Origin: Trichostrongylus colubriformis
Lineage: Eukaryota; Nematoda; Chromadorea; Rhabditida; Trichostrongylidae
Assembly (NCBI GenBank): GCA_963978905.1
Contig: OZ022256.1
Location: forward strand, 43,324,001-43,388,000
Length of the DNA: 64,000 nt
Direction: 5' to 3'
Made by a program: the position numbers and the translations under genes
Notes under the pieces: generated by a model
Seen by the model: the letters and a program-made list of their open reading frames with translations, nothing else
What the model was told of the DNA's origin: nothing
Database searches by the model: none
Part shown: positions 42,901 to 53,871 of the stretch, in pieces
Numbering within the stretch: the first letter of the stretch is position 1
Layout: the number at the start of each line of letters is the position of its first letter

Positions 42901-45540
42901 TAGAATTTTCTAGCGCACATTAATTTCTTCAGCACATCTGTGACGAAAACTCAGCACTCAACGAGGTTCATCTATCACTAACATACAAAAAGTGCAAAAT
43001 TGCCAGGAAACTCTCTTAGAGACCCCTCATACCACAATGGCATTTGAAGTAATTGTGTTGATAACATGTGATTTTTTTTGCTTTTATCTTCCATTTGTTC
43101 CAAACCTTATAAGTTAATTGTTACCTCACCGGGCCCCACAAACTAGGACATATTACCTTATTCACTACATGGATGAAGTAACTTTTTAAATAATATTCAA
43201 AGACCAATGGGCAATCTCTGGTAAAACATCTGTCCGTATAGTAGAGCACTAAGTAATCACAAGAGCACGTGAAGCCCATACAACTCCTAGTTCTCAAACA
43301 TCACACTTGCAATATGTGATCAAAGATTACTCCGTAAATAAACCTTTTCTGCGTCTCTGGATCCCCCATTCTTTCGCACATCCTCATCAATTTGAGGCTT
43401 CTTTCTGCTTTCCCTTTCGTGGCTGTCGAATATCAAGTTGGTGGAGACGCGGTTGTTTCCTACAAATTCCGTGTCATTTACTGTTTTTCCGTCAACTTCC
43501 AAACAACGTGAAAAGTGAACTTATCACAGAGGAAGTTTACAGAGGAAACAAACCCTGTTCCAATCTCGCACTCGATTAGGGCTCCCTATATATCGACAGT
43601 CTGAGGGGCTTCTCTACCCAAGAAAAAGGATTCCTCCTACTTGTAGTCACGAGTAGGTCTTCTGTACGAAAGTACAGTAAACTAGGAAGAAATGATAATG
43701 ATCAGTCGTAGTTGATGCCGTTGTCATGGTGGAATAGATAATGAGGTGTATGTTGAACACGTGATAGCGCTCTTGTACTGACTGCTTCAAAGGGATCATT
43801 AGCGAAGGGGAGTGACAGAGTAGATTGTTCCGGAAAGAAACTTTCCATTACATAAGTTCAAGGACTCCACAAAGTGGCATTAATCCGCTAGCATGACCAG
43901 AGACAGATGTACACCAGGTACGTACCGCTCTAATGCTTGCATACTTCGTAGGACTTTACTTACTTCGTATTTTCACTGATAATTTCTTGTGGTACTTGAA
44001 CACTTGAGTGATAATCACTTCGTTACTAGATTATATTGACTGTGCTAAAAATTCATAAATAATAAATCAAGTAGTAGTGATAAATTAATAAATGATAACA
44101 AATTGAAAATGGTAGATTCGGCTCATTCACTCACTGAAGAGGAGAGTAAGCTTATAAACTGACATTGCTCCAGATCTGGCTGTCTTTGTTAGTCCTATGG
44201 TCGACGTGTAGCCGATTTATCCTATGATTTATTCTTTTCCGCATTCTCGACAGGAGATTGATACATTTCATATCATTTTCGTTCATGGCGCACCTATAAT
44301 ATAAATAAATGGATAAGATTATATCAGCACTTTTTTTTGCTATTATTTTGCACGCAGGTGCATTACACGAGGCCATCTCCGCAGGTGGTAATTATTCGGT
44401 ATAAATATCGTTCGGATGAAAATGGCTAGTCTTGAACATTCAATCTGATTCCCTTGGGAAATTACTGTAATTTTCCAAACAAGTGGGGGCATTTCTAACC
44501 CTATCATGGTAATCAGGGCCCATAACATGCTATTAAGATGTTGTGGCCACACATGAACATGAAACCTACAGTTGTATGAAATTGCATTAACCTCTAATAC
44601 GTCGAATGTACTCAAGTAAAATATGGGATTGACAGTTGCAAATGTTTTTCTCCGACCACAAGATAGCAGAGAAAGGGGAAGGGACGTACAGATTACACCA
44701 TTTTCACCTTTTTCTACATAAGCAGAGGATCTTACCTGACACAAAATCCTTGTCGTTTCCATAAAATGCACCGCAGGCACTGCAAGCGAGATCCAAGAAC
44801 AGCTGCCCCACGTCCCGTAAGGTGACCGTATCTATCTCCTACTCCTATGACGAGTGGCGCTCAGCACTGAACACAGTAGCAGGCCACACTACTTTCGCTT
44901 TTAATCGGAAATAAATTATAAGAAGTATGAAGTTTTTGTCGTCAATCCATATCTTGTTGTGGTGCTTCTCGCACCCTGGTTCCATTCGGAATCATGGCGG
45001 CAAATAAAGCGATTGGATCTATACAATGACTTGCGAGGGCCGGTCTATGTACAAGTCAGCACTTTTATCCTCTCAGACGACTGCGGGTTCCATTTACCCC
45101 GGAGGGATGGAAGGCAATGATGGAGGATATGGTTCCCGCACCATGGGAGTGGGAGTGAGCGTTTACTGGCACGACATCACCTTTATTCATATATATGTAT
45201 AATATGTTGGTGCACAATAGATGCGGGTTTTTACAGTTGCGTTTTTCTGCAGTAAAAATTGTCGTTTTGACCACTACCCTTGACTGCGATGGTGGAAACG
45301 CTACAGAATATTCATTAAAACAGGTTTTTGTAAAACTTTTTTGCTGTTCTTGCTCATTAACGTGGTTGGGAAAAGCCGCGTTAATTATGCACCAACCCAA
45401 TGGCATCGTGTCTGCGGTTTTTACTGTCAAATCCTAACTATACACGAGTGGTCTAGCACATCACTTACACTGTGTTTTCTCATCCATATTCTCGAGCCTT
45501 ATCACTGATAAGCTCATGTCTCTTTGCTTCTTCCTCATTT
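39972..45540. other. 5.5 kb without a recognised gene
   Basis: I read both strands for splice-bounded exons and element ends and found none I can defend. Isolated frames at 41,047-41,391 (+, 114 codons), 42,453-42,797 (+, 114) and 44,343-44,780 (-, 145) have no family motif and no phase-matched neighbours. Parts of unrecognised host genes could still be here. Confidence 0.35.
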
Positions 45541-45715
45541 AGGCCGCAGTCGTACTCTGCGATGCCGGCGGCAGGGCGTGGCAGCGTTTCTCTGCGTCTC
45601 CGCCTTTGCCACCCTTCCTCGTTGCCTGCGTCATCTCTCACCTCCCCCGTACCACTCTCCCTTGCTGCTTGTTAACACAGCCACGCCCTGCCGGCAGTGA
45701 GTATGACCGCCGCCT
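45541..45715. mobile_element. MITE family 2, most complete copy
   Basis: 175 bp. AGGCCGCAGTCGTACTC ... GGCAGGGCGTGGCAGCG on the left is inverted on the right (CACAGCCACGCCCTGCCGGC ... GTATGACCGCCGCCT). The centre is CT-rich (CTCTGCGTCTCCGCC, CACCTCCCC). Partial copies are at 10.5, 11.2 and 21.7 kb. It lies about 830 bp before the first exon found for gene A. Confidence 0.75.
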
Positions 45716-46548
45716 TATCTTACAGCTCATGCATTTAAGACTGTTTAGAATTTTATCACTAGGAATTCCTAGAACTCTTGGCGGCGGAATATTGGCTTTC
45801 TTGGATGTGAACCAATGTTCCTTCTAAGGTGATAACTTCCTGTTGGAGCTGTGGAACTTTTGCTTGCGCTTCACCCCATCTGAATGAATGTTGGAGTGAG
45901 TGCGCGCTTCACTTATGTCCTTTTAAGGTGCACTATTACTGTATCCGAGAACAGAACCACCGTACTCTCTGCAGAGGCGTTTCTTGTGATTATTGGGATA
46001 GTGTCTAGACTACCTACGTTCCAGCTCTGTACGGTCTCCTTTACTCGCTACTTCGAAGTACACATTGGTCTTCAGCTTTGTGACAGATCTTTGTGATGAC
46101 TCGCTCCTTTTGTACACCCGTTTCCGGACGCAGAGAAGTATTTTCACCACTTTCGTGACCCACTCACGGGCAACGGGAGCAGCACCTCTCTTCCTCTAGC
46201 TTCCCAGAGATTTCCCCTCTTTCTGATATATTTTTCGATAAATGTTGCCTGGTGCTAAGGAGTGGAGTTAATGACGTTTCTATAAGCTCTTCAAGAGCTG
46301 AGTAGCGCTGATTCTTATGTGCGCAACTTTTTTTGGAATTTTTTTGGTATTAGACTATATAGGCTATCTAGGCTTACACCCGACTGTACATTTCTGTGCA
46401 GACCCACTTACCTGGTTGCAATTTATATCATGGTCCCGATCAGCTTCGCGCTTATGAACCACCTCTAAGTTCCAGTTGATGAAACAGAAACCACAGATAT
46501 TTAAAGATTTCTTCGGTGCTGTCCTCTCTTCCACTTATACCATTTCAG

Positions 46549-49500
46549 CTCACAAAGAGGAGCACATTGCCAGGAAGCACGCGACAAAAGGAAATGATAA
46601 AAATGCTCCAAACTTGACAATAACGGGAGGAACGATGGCAACAAGCGAAAGGGAACCATCCAAAAGGCAGCAAACCGTTGCCGCCGAAGAAAAGAAGGCA
46701 AAAGGAAAAAAGCTCAACGGTGTGTTCGGAGTGATCATGATAAGACGAAAGTACAAGGGGTGGGGGTCGCCTGGTCGAATTTTTGCGCAACCGCCCGCGG
46801 CAAGCGGCGCGGCGAGTGCGAGTCGTTTGCAGCTTCATCTGTTGAAACATCAACAACGTAGGCGAATTATCGAAGCTCCCAAATGCAATCACTGAAGATC
46901 CTTCACAGTACCAGCCGATTGCGACTTGAACAGAATTCCGGACGACTCGTATGATGGCGCCGCCCCGCAGCGCAAATTCGACCAATCGGTCCTCATCCAA
47001 ACGTGATGTACAAGAAGGGATCCGTTTCTGTAGGAGCACCAGTGCACGACGACGAATTGGAGGAGAAATCTTCCAGGAGTAGCAGCTTTGGGAAATGTGA
47101 TGGAAAAGCTATAAAGAAAGCGCAAGAAAAAACGACGCCAAAGGAAAGTGAGTGCTTCATATCAGCTTAGGATAAAGGCATTTCCATATCAGAAGTAATC
47201 AAGACTAAGCCTAGGTCTCAGTCGAAAACTCCTTGACTGGTGGGGGTCGTGTAGTGGGTTGGAGGAGGGTACCATTTCTAGGATAGGAAGAATGGTTCGA
47301 ATTTTTTTTTTGAATTTTTTTCACCAAATCCTCATGAAATTATCAGAAGCTCGGGAAACAGGGCCGTCTCACAATTTTGGCGCTATGAGACCACCGCTAT
47401 GGCTCAGAGCCTGGGACGAGTTAAGCGCCTGCATCATACCATCTTTGGGCTTTAATCTGCTTCGTAGCGTGGCGTACTATTTCCTGCTCATTGACATCGT
47501 TGGTGCATAAAGACATTACACACCGGAAGTGAGCACAAGGTCTGAGCATTTCCCGAAGGGATGAAAAGGTAGGCCTGACATTTTGATTTTTTCGAAATCA
47601 AGCTGTATCGTGGCTGAAATACAGCTGCAGGCCAGGACACGTGATGAAACTGGTCACCTCGGGCATCAAGTGCATTGTTGCTACCGTTGTGAATCAATCA
47701 TATGCAGAGGGGCCGCAACATGAGCTAATTCGATTGTCCTGGCCTATACCCGCTGAAACACTACGCTGGCAGTAAGCTCTTCTTTGCAATAGCTCCTGAC
47801 CAATTTGGCGTTCTCCCCTTTGCACCAAATACTTTTTGAAATTGTTCACCAAAGTCATTCAATAATCATTACAGAATATCATGGAAGACACTCTATCGCG
47901 GTAACACGTGAGAAACTCTTTGGATCAGAATCGCCAAACCTCGAAAAACATGTGGAAGCGATAAGAGAGAGGAGAAGTGAGTCCTCTCAAGTAAGAACTC
48001 TAATTAGAGCACGATACCTGGAAGCAATAAAGCAGAGACGTGATTACGGCCGAGCTGATCTGTGGCCAACTTCAGTTCCTCGAAAATTTTCAAATGAAAC
48101 TTTACGGTGTGCCACAAGATGCATTAGAAGAGGAAGGAGACCGGGTAGGTAACGGTTAACATCATCCATTAGTGAGGGAGCACGCTACAGTCTCTAAGGA
48201 AAAGCCGCCAAAAAATCAGTTTCTTTTTTCCTCTTCTTGTGTAGCTTCCATCAGACTGCTGCCCACTTAAAGATAAATTTCTGATGTGATTTTCTTCAGT
48301 GTCTTTACCGAGAACAATTGCCGCCGATAACGAAGCAGACGTGGAACTTATTATTGGAGAGGGTGAGTTTTAGATTTAGCTATATCATTAAATTGTTGAC
48401 GCATGGAAGCGCGTTTGTAACAAAATCATGTTAGTCCTAGAAGCTATTTGGCCATAACTCAGCATGCTTCTAGTAACTTTCGAATCGCGAGCTGCGGCGA
48501 TAAAGAGCAGTCATCAAAATCAAAAATATCAAAATCAATACTGAAGCTTTCAGCTTCACGGTTCGATGCCGATATTGGCCAACCGGCTCAACACGTTATA
48601 CGTGTGAGTGCTGATAAGCTGGTAAATATACCATTCAAAAGCTGAGTTAAGGTGAAGGTGGTGTCGGTGGTGTAATGGATTAGCACATGTCCCCGGAAAG
48701 GATGAAGTGCGGGTTCGAGTCCCGTCCGGCACCGAAGCTTTTGCCCATAACTCAGCATCCTTTAGTAGCTTTGAATAGGATTCTTTTCGTCTTGTGAGCA
48801 ACCTGCAACCAGTCAGCTCTATACTACACAGATTTCTATAGCTTATCACAAGCGTAGTGGGAATTCCTCCATAGGCACAGAAAGCGATAGTTCCGATCGA
48901 TTGTCAAATATCAAAGTACGGGAAGGGAAGGGCGCAGTTCGAATTCTCACGCTCAGTGTTGGTTTTCTTCCACTTTGCGTTCATAACCACTGACCACATG
49001 AGCGGGGTGTGTAATACCGCCCTGCGGCGTGTCGCAAGCGAGGCGATGTGGACGAACTCAAGGTGTTGTGTTGTTGGGTTCCAAAGCGAGTCAGTGTGTA
49101 TGGCGCCCCTAGCATTATCATGTAATCGCTCTGAGAAACAACTATAGCGCGGCGCATACCACGTCGCACGCGTTCTTCGTGGTGCGGAATCCTAACAGAA
49201 GGGTGCACACCCACATGAGCGTCACCTCCTCGCTCCTAGACCCCTCGCGGCTCCGCCATTCCGGACGCGCTAGCACGTCGGATGTTACTCTGAGGAAGCT
49301 GTATCTCACCCGGATTCTATGTATTAGGTTGTCACGTTGAAATTTTCACTATGTGATCCTATGTTTTTGTTTGAGAACTGCCAAAGCATTTCCTGGCTAG
49401 TGGTGTATGAGGGTGAGGTCTCGCGCAATCGATACTGTTAGTGCTATCCGCTCACGCATTCTAACCTGTTATTAGTGAGCTTTTCACGCAACCAAGACCG

Positions 49501-52500
49501 TTTGCTTCTAATTCACAAATATCGTCTGAAGCACACAACAGCTGAAACACATCCGAACATTTGCAGTACGATGGGCGAGTCCAGCCCCTCCTACAAGACA
49601 TCCTTGAACTAGTTCAACAAATTCGACGATGGGGACTACGAGCTTGAAAACTCACCACACCCCATACGCAGTGTATCCATCGGTCTGGAACGCCTACGGG
49701 AAGCTGTAGAAGAGGAGCCCAGAATTTCTACCCACGATCTGGCGGAGGCATTTCAATGTCATCACTCCACAATAGCTAGACATCTCCATCAAATGGGAAA
49801 GTCGCACAAATGGGGATCTCGGATATCCCATCAACTTACTGCAAGCCATCAGCGGCTGCGCATCGAGGCCTGCATGGCAAACCTGTCCGCACACAGGAAC
49901 TCGAGCTGGCTCTCCCATTTGGTTACCGGTGATGAGTCATGGGTGATGTACGTCAACCATAGCCGCAAGCGCCAATGGTTCGCAGAATGCGAGAAAAAAG
50001 TGCCATCACCACGACCTGAACAAGGGGCTCGGAAGGTGATGTTGTCTTCCTGGTGAATATGCGCGGAGTGTTCACTGGGAGCTGCTACCGGACAATGCTA
50101 CTGTCACCAAGGAATATTACTCTGAGCAGCTGAATCGCATGAGCGATAAACTCATAACACAGAAGGATCGGATTCACTTTTTGCATGACAATGCCAGACC
50201 CCACGTAGCTATAGTCACTCGCCAAAAAATCCTGAGTTTGGGCTGGAATACCGTGGTACACCTTCCGTACTCGCCCGACCTAGCCCCAACAGATACCACC
50301 TTTTCCGCTCCCTGAAGGCATTCCTAGCTGAGAAACAATACGATTCTCGCGAGGACCTCGAATCCGACCTTGCGGTATTTCTCGCTTCTAGGTCTTCTGA
50401 TTTTTACCGTAATGGCATATTAGACCTACCTCGTCGTTGGCAGAGAGTTGTTAATTTTAATGGAATGTACTTTGAATAAATCGATCTGATTGTGTTGTAG
50501 ATAAATTGAACTGAGTTTTTTGTTAATAAAGTGAAAATTTCAATGCGACAACCTAATATTTTATTCGCGTGAGACTTTGTGTGTGACCCGTAGGATGCAA
50601 ACACAACATAAGTTTAGGGGATTTAAAGCTCAGCCATACTTCTTTCGCACAATTTTCGTGAATCCTTTTCGCTCCTCACCATTCTCGTCACAGATTTCTA
50701 TGTAAAGGCTAAATTCTGCTTGCTCCTGCACTACTCTCTCCAGGTCTCCTGGATAACTACATTTCACTACTCTTCTCATTTGAGGCGCGACCCTTACTCT
50801 GACTTATGTGAGTTCGATTCAGTCAGGGTTAATGGATAGTGATTGGTCGATGATTTATACGCATTGTTCACATACTCAAGGTGGATAGTTCACAGTGTAA
50901 TACTCGACACGTGGGAATGCCGAAAGAATGTAGGGAAACTGAAATGGCAGGCCCGTTCCTACGACTAATCTATTTACATCGAGTAGTCTTGACTACTTAA
51001 CACCAAAATCGAATATACTGACGGTACAACACAGCATGGGTGATAAATATCAGTAAAGTGATAATAAGTTTATACTTTTCAATTACATCGGTTTACCGCA
51101 TGTAACAAATATTGGGTTGGGGAATAAGTCCCCGCCGTTTTTTTCAACCCCGTTTTTCACATTGTTCCCTCCATCTTTCGACAAAGCCAATATATGTTTT
51201 CGATAGAGCTTTTCTTGCTCTACAGAATGCTGCTATCTGTTTTTTGATTTCTTCGACAACCTAATATTTATGAGGTTTGGAAATGAAGTGAGGTGAAGGC
51301 AAAAAAGTGGCACTTGCGCACCTCATCTTTCTCGTCTGCCATCGAGACCAAAAAATGTATGTGTGTATGTCGATACACACATACATTTTTATGCAGCGCA
51401 ATGGCTTCCTGGGGACATATGAGATTTACAGCTGCGCTAGTTTTACAGCTGATGACCTTTTGGTTCCCCGCAATCGCTCGCCATTCTGGCATGCACACCG
51501 ATTGCTGGCTGGAGGATTGAGGATAATCGGTTTGCAAAAAAGCAGCAAACCACATCGAGATTATCAGATTCCGTCCGGGATTCTAGGCATGATAACATGG
51601 CCGTCGAGGGTGTACATGGCTATGGCTGAGGAAAATGTAAAGATAGGATCAATAGTTGTGTGGTACATGAAGCCGACCGTGCATTTCAAATCCTTAGGAA
51701 CGCAGTTCTCCATGAGAATTCAATGATTTTTTTTTCGTTTATTTAACGAGTGGGATCGTCCTTTAGGGCGTTGCAAGGGCAAGGAAGCCTGTTGCGATGG
51801 AGATTAGACGAAATCATGGTTCTCTTAAGTAGGATAAACCGGTTACACTTGTCAGGGAGACGGGTGTGAGCCATTAGTTGCTCATGTTATTATATTTTCG
51901 CTTTCACGTTAAGCCTAACAACTGTGATACACGTGCCTGCACGACAACTCCCATAATGGGAGGCTTGATGGATGTAAAGCTGACTTTAACAACACTGTGG
52001 TTGACTCCATCACATCGCGATAGAAATCTGGTGAGGGAATGACGCGTAAATATCATAAAAGAATGAGAGAACAGTACTGAATGATATTGGCCATTTGAAG
52101 TTGGGATCCTCAAGAGAATTCTATATTCAATTTTTCTCAAAATCATTATTCTATGTAGCTGCAGTACTTGAATAAGTGCACAAAAGAGTCAAATAATATC
52201 CTTATTCTAAAGCAAAAATCGAAATTTGAAATACGACCGACTCGTTTTGATTTTCCTGAACAGCGTTTCAGCAGTTGTCGAAGTGCAACCAAAGTTTGGG
52301 GCACAGTGTTGATTCGCGTCGTCGAAACGCAATCCAAAGTTTGGCGCCAGTGTTAATTTGCTTCCCACTCCGCGTCACCAATCAGAATAGCGCTCGATTC
52401 GCTCCACAGCCATCTCGGCCCCGCCCACGCTCTCGAGTCTCCGCACATATGCCCGGGAATGTGGAAACTTTCGGATTATGTAGCCTGCAGTATTTTGATT

Positions 52501-53559
52501 TTTCATGTAAAACTTTACATGGCCCGTAATGAGCAAATACAGCGTAAATGTAGGTGAGATGAGAACTCGAATTTCAGTGGAATGATTTTTCAACGGTTAC
52601 CCTTACTGTAATGGTACACACATACATCCTACACAGCATAGCATCCTAGTATCCTTCCTTTTTTGCAAATGGTTAAGATGTGCATCAGTTTGATATGAAA
52701 AGCAGTGATTTACATAGTATGTAGAATACTTCATGGCTGTTGTCAGAAAGAGGTTAGGAACACAACGAGGTAATCGAAGGCCTCCCGTTACGCGATTCAT
52801 CTGCCTCCTTTCAACTGGATACGCTATACAATATACTTCTTGTCCAGCACACTGAACATTGATCGCCACAGTAAACCAAACCCCCCTCCCCTCCTCCACC
52901 CCAAAAAAGTCATGGACTGCAACGGCACTCTTCTCATTCTTGCAGTATTACATGTTGTCCGAGGAGATCGGGCGGGCACCCTCTAGCAAATTTGTACCCT
53001 TATGTGAGGATTTCGCACCGCCGCGTGCCGCTAGCGAAGCGATTCTGGTGAGCAACAATGTCGTGTTGTTGGGTGCCAAAGCGATTACAGTGCAACTGTG
53101 TATCCCACCCCTAGCACTGTGTAATCGCTCTAGGATCCAATTATAGTGAAGCGCATAGCTCGCCCACACCGCATCGCACGCCGTTCGTCGTGATAATCCT
53201 GACATAAGGGTACAGACCCCCATTATCAACTTTTCGTGGGTTCCTCGGCCCTTTTGTAACAAGGAGATGCGGTTCAGATCAGGCAACCCGAGTCTGATAG
53301 AGCGTTGTAAAACTTCGAATCTTCCTTTCTGTTGAAATAGCGTTTATAGGAATAGAAAACTTTCTGAACGATGAATCATGAGAGCTACACCTTTTCCTCC
53401 AAATATATTGCTTTGTAGTAACCTTCCTCTTTTCCAGACGGAAAGCCAGTGTTTCAACCAACAGTAACTGCCAAAGCCGAGGAGATAATCAAGGAGCTGA
53501 CAGAACTCTTACTCGAGGACGACGATGGCAATTTACAAACAAAGACGAATTCATTTTGA
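46549..53559 (+). CDS. Gene A: basic, charged nematode protein of unknown function (5' end missing)
   Basis: Five exons join with matching phases: 46,549-46,719, 46,908-47,147, 47,875-48,144, 48,300-48,362 and 53,438-53,559 (TGA at 53,557). Acceptors are ATTTCAG, TTCACAG, TTACAG, TTCTTCAG and TTTTCCAG; donors GTGTGT, GTGAGT, GTAGGT and GTGAGT. Every junction splits a codon after its first base, and each joined codon is sense. The predicted 288 or so residues are rich in Lys, Arg and Glu: a Lys/Ala-rich stretch (EEKKAKGKKLN), a Ser-rich acidic stretch (ELEEKSSRSSSF), a long helix-prone basic segment (VEAIRERRSESSQ, AIKQRRDYGRADLW), and an acidic tail (IIKELTELLLEDDD). No signal peptide or membrane helix is seen. 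It looks largely disordered or coiled and is likely intracellular, possibly RNA- or chromatin-binding, but I recognise no family. The upstream exons and start were not found. The last intron (5.1 kb) holds a mariner, three MITEs and a tRNA-like sequence. Confidence 0.72.
48661..48733 (+). tRNA. tRNA-like sequence, probably pseudogene or SINE head
   Basis: 73 nt fold into a cloverleaf: acceptor GTGTCGG/CCGGCAC (one GU), D stem GTGT/GCAC with a 9-nt loop containing GG, anticodon stem TGTCC/GGATG (two GU), loop CCGGAAA, 4-nt variable loop, T arm GCGGG/CCCGT with loop TTCGAGT. The anticodon position would read GGA (Ser), but base 33 is C instead of the invariant T, and a Ser tRNA should have a long variable arm. 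It is therefore unlikely to be a working tRNA. It lies in the last intron of gene A, on its sense strand. Confidence 0.5.
49004..49212. mobile_element. MITE family 1, copy 3 (intron of gene A)
   Basis: About 209 bp, opposite orientation to copies 1-2: TTGTTGGGTTCCAAAGCGA, GCCCCTAGCATTATCATGTAATCGC, GTCGCACGCGTTCTTCGTGG, and the right end CCTAACAGAAGGGTGCACAC. The left end is worn. Confidence 0.7.
49324..50556 (+). mobile_element. Near-full-length mariner, inactivated
   Basis: 1,233 bp with 28-bp inverted ends (TTAGGTTGTCACGTTGAAAT and the inverse TTAGGTTGTCGCATTGAAAT) and TA on each side (49,322-49,323 and 50,557-50,558). The transposase runs from about 49,570 to 50,479. Seen in order: helix-turn-helix (ISTHDLAEAF then HHSTIARHLHQMGK), VTGDESWVMYV with the first catalytic Asp (about 49,930), HDNARPH with the second (about 50,185), and SPDLAPTD with the third (about 50,275). 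Early stop codons, a frame break after MLSSW (50,054) and a one-base loss at the third Asp make it dead. It lies in the sense orientation in the last intron of gene A. Confidence 0.92.
51112..51264. mobile_element. 153-bp mariner-type MITE
   Basis: TTGGGTTGGGGAATAAG on the left and the inverse of the right end (TTAGGTTGTCGAAGAAA) are imperfect ends of mariner type, flanked by TA at 51,110-51,111 and 51,265-51,266. The TTGGGTTGG..ATAAGTCC style recalls mariners known from Caenorhabditis. No coding capacity. Confidence 0.55.
52992..53220. mobile_element. MITE family 1, copy 4 (intron of gene A)
   Basis: About 229 bp; left TTGTACCCTTATGTGAGGAT and right ATCCTGACATAAGGGTACAG are good inverted ends. 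Core: GTTGTTGGGTGCCAAAGCGA, CCCCTAGCACTGTGTAATCGC. It is the best-preserved copy at its ends. It stops 217 bp before the last exon of gene A. Confidence 0.85.
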
Positions 53560-53871
53560 ATATTTTCTTGTATCAAGTATAAACGCATAAATGATTCATT
53601 GAATCGGAAACGATAAGTGATGAGCAGAAACCCGTTTGTGTTCTTTGGAAAAGATAACAGAAAACAGTAGTGAAAATCACAACAACAAGAGATCACATGA
53701 GAGGGGGAGCGCATTCCATCACATGGGACGAGGTGACCATGAAAGTTGCAGTTCACGTGGAAGCTGGAGCGTCATTAGGTCAACCGTGAGCGTTACCCAT
53801 GAAGGAAAAACAATTTTTCTTCTTGTTTTCCTGGGTGAACAGATCCAGGATGAGGCTCAGATGGTACTGCA
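53560..53871. other. Shared 3' region of convergent genes A and B
   Basis: 312 bp separate the stop of gene A from the stop of gene B on the other strand. No clean AATAAA is visible on either strand (A-rich words such as ATAAACGCATAAAT occur at 53,580-53,593), so both 3' UTRs must be short or overlap. Confidence 0.6.

Noticed and set aside
46545..47039. 164-codon minus-strand frame as a gene
   Set aside because: It lies across two phase-matched exons of gene A on the other strand and the intron between them, and has no motif; it is an antisense shadow.
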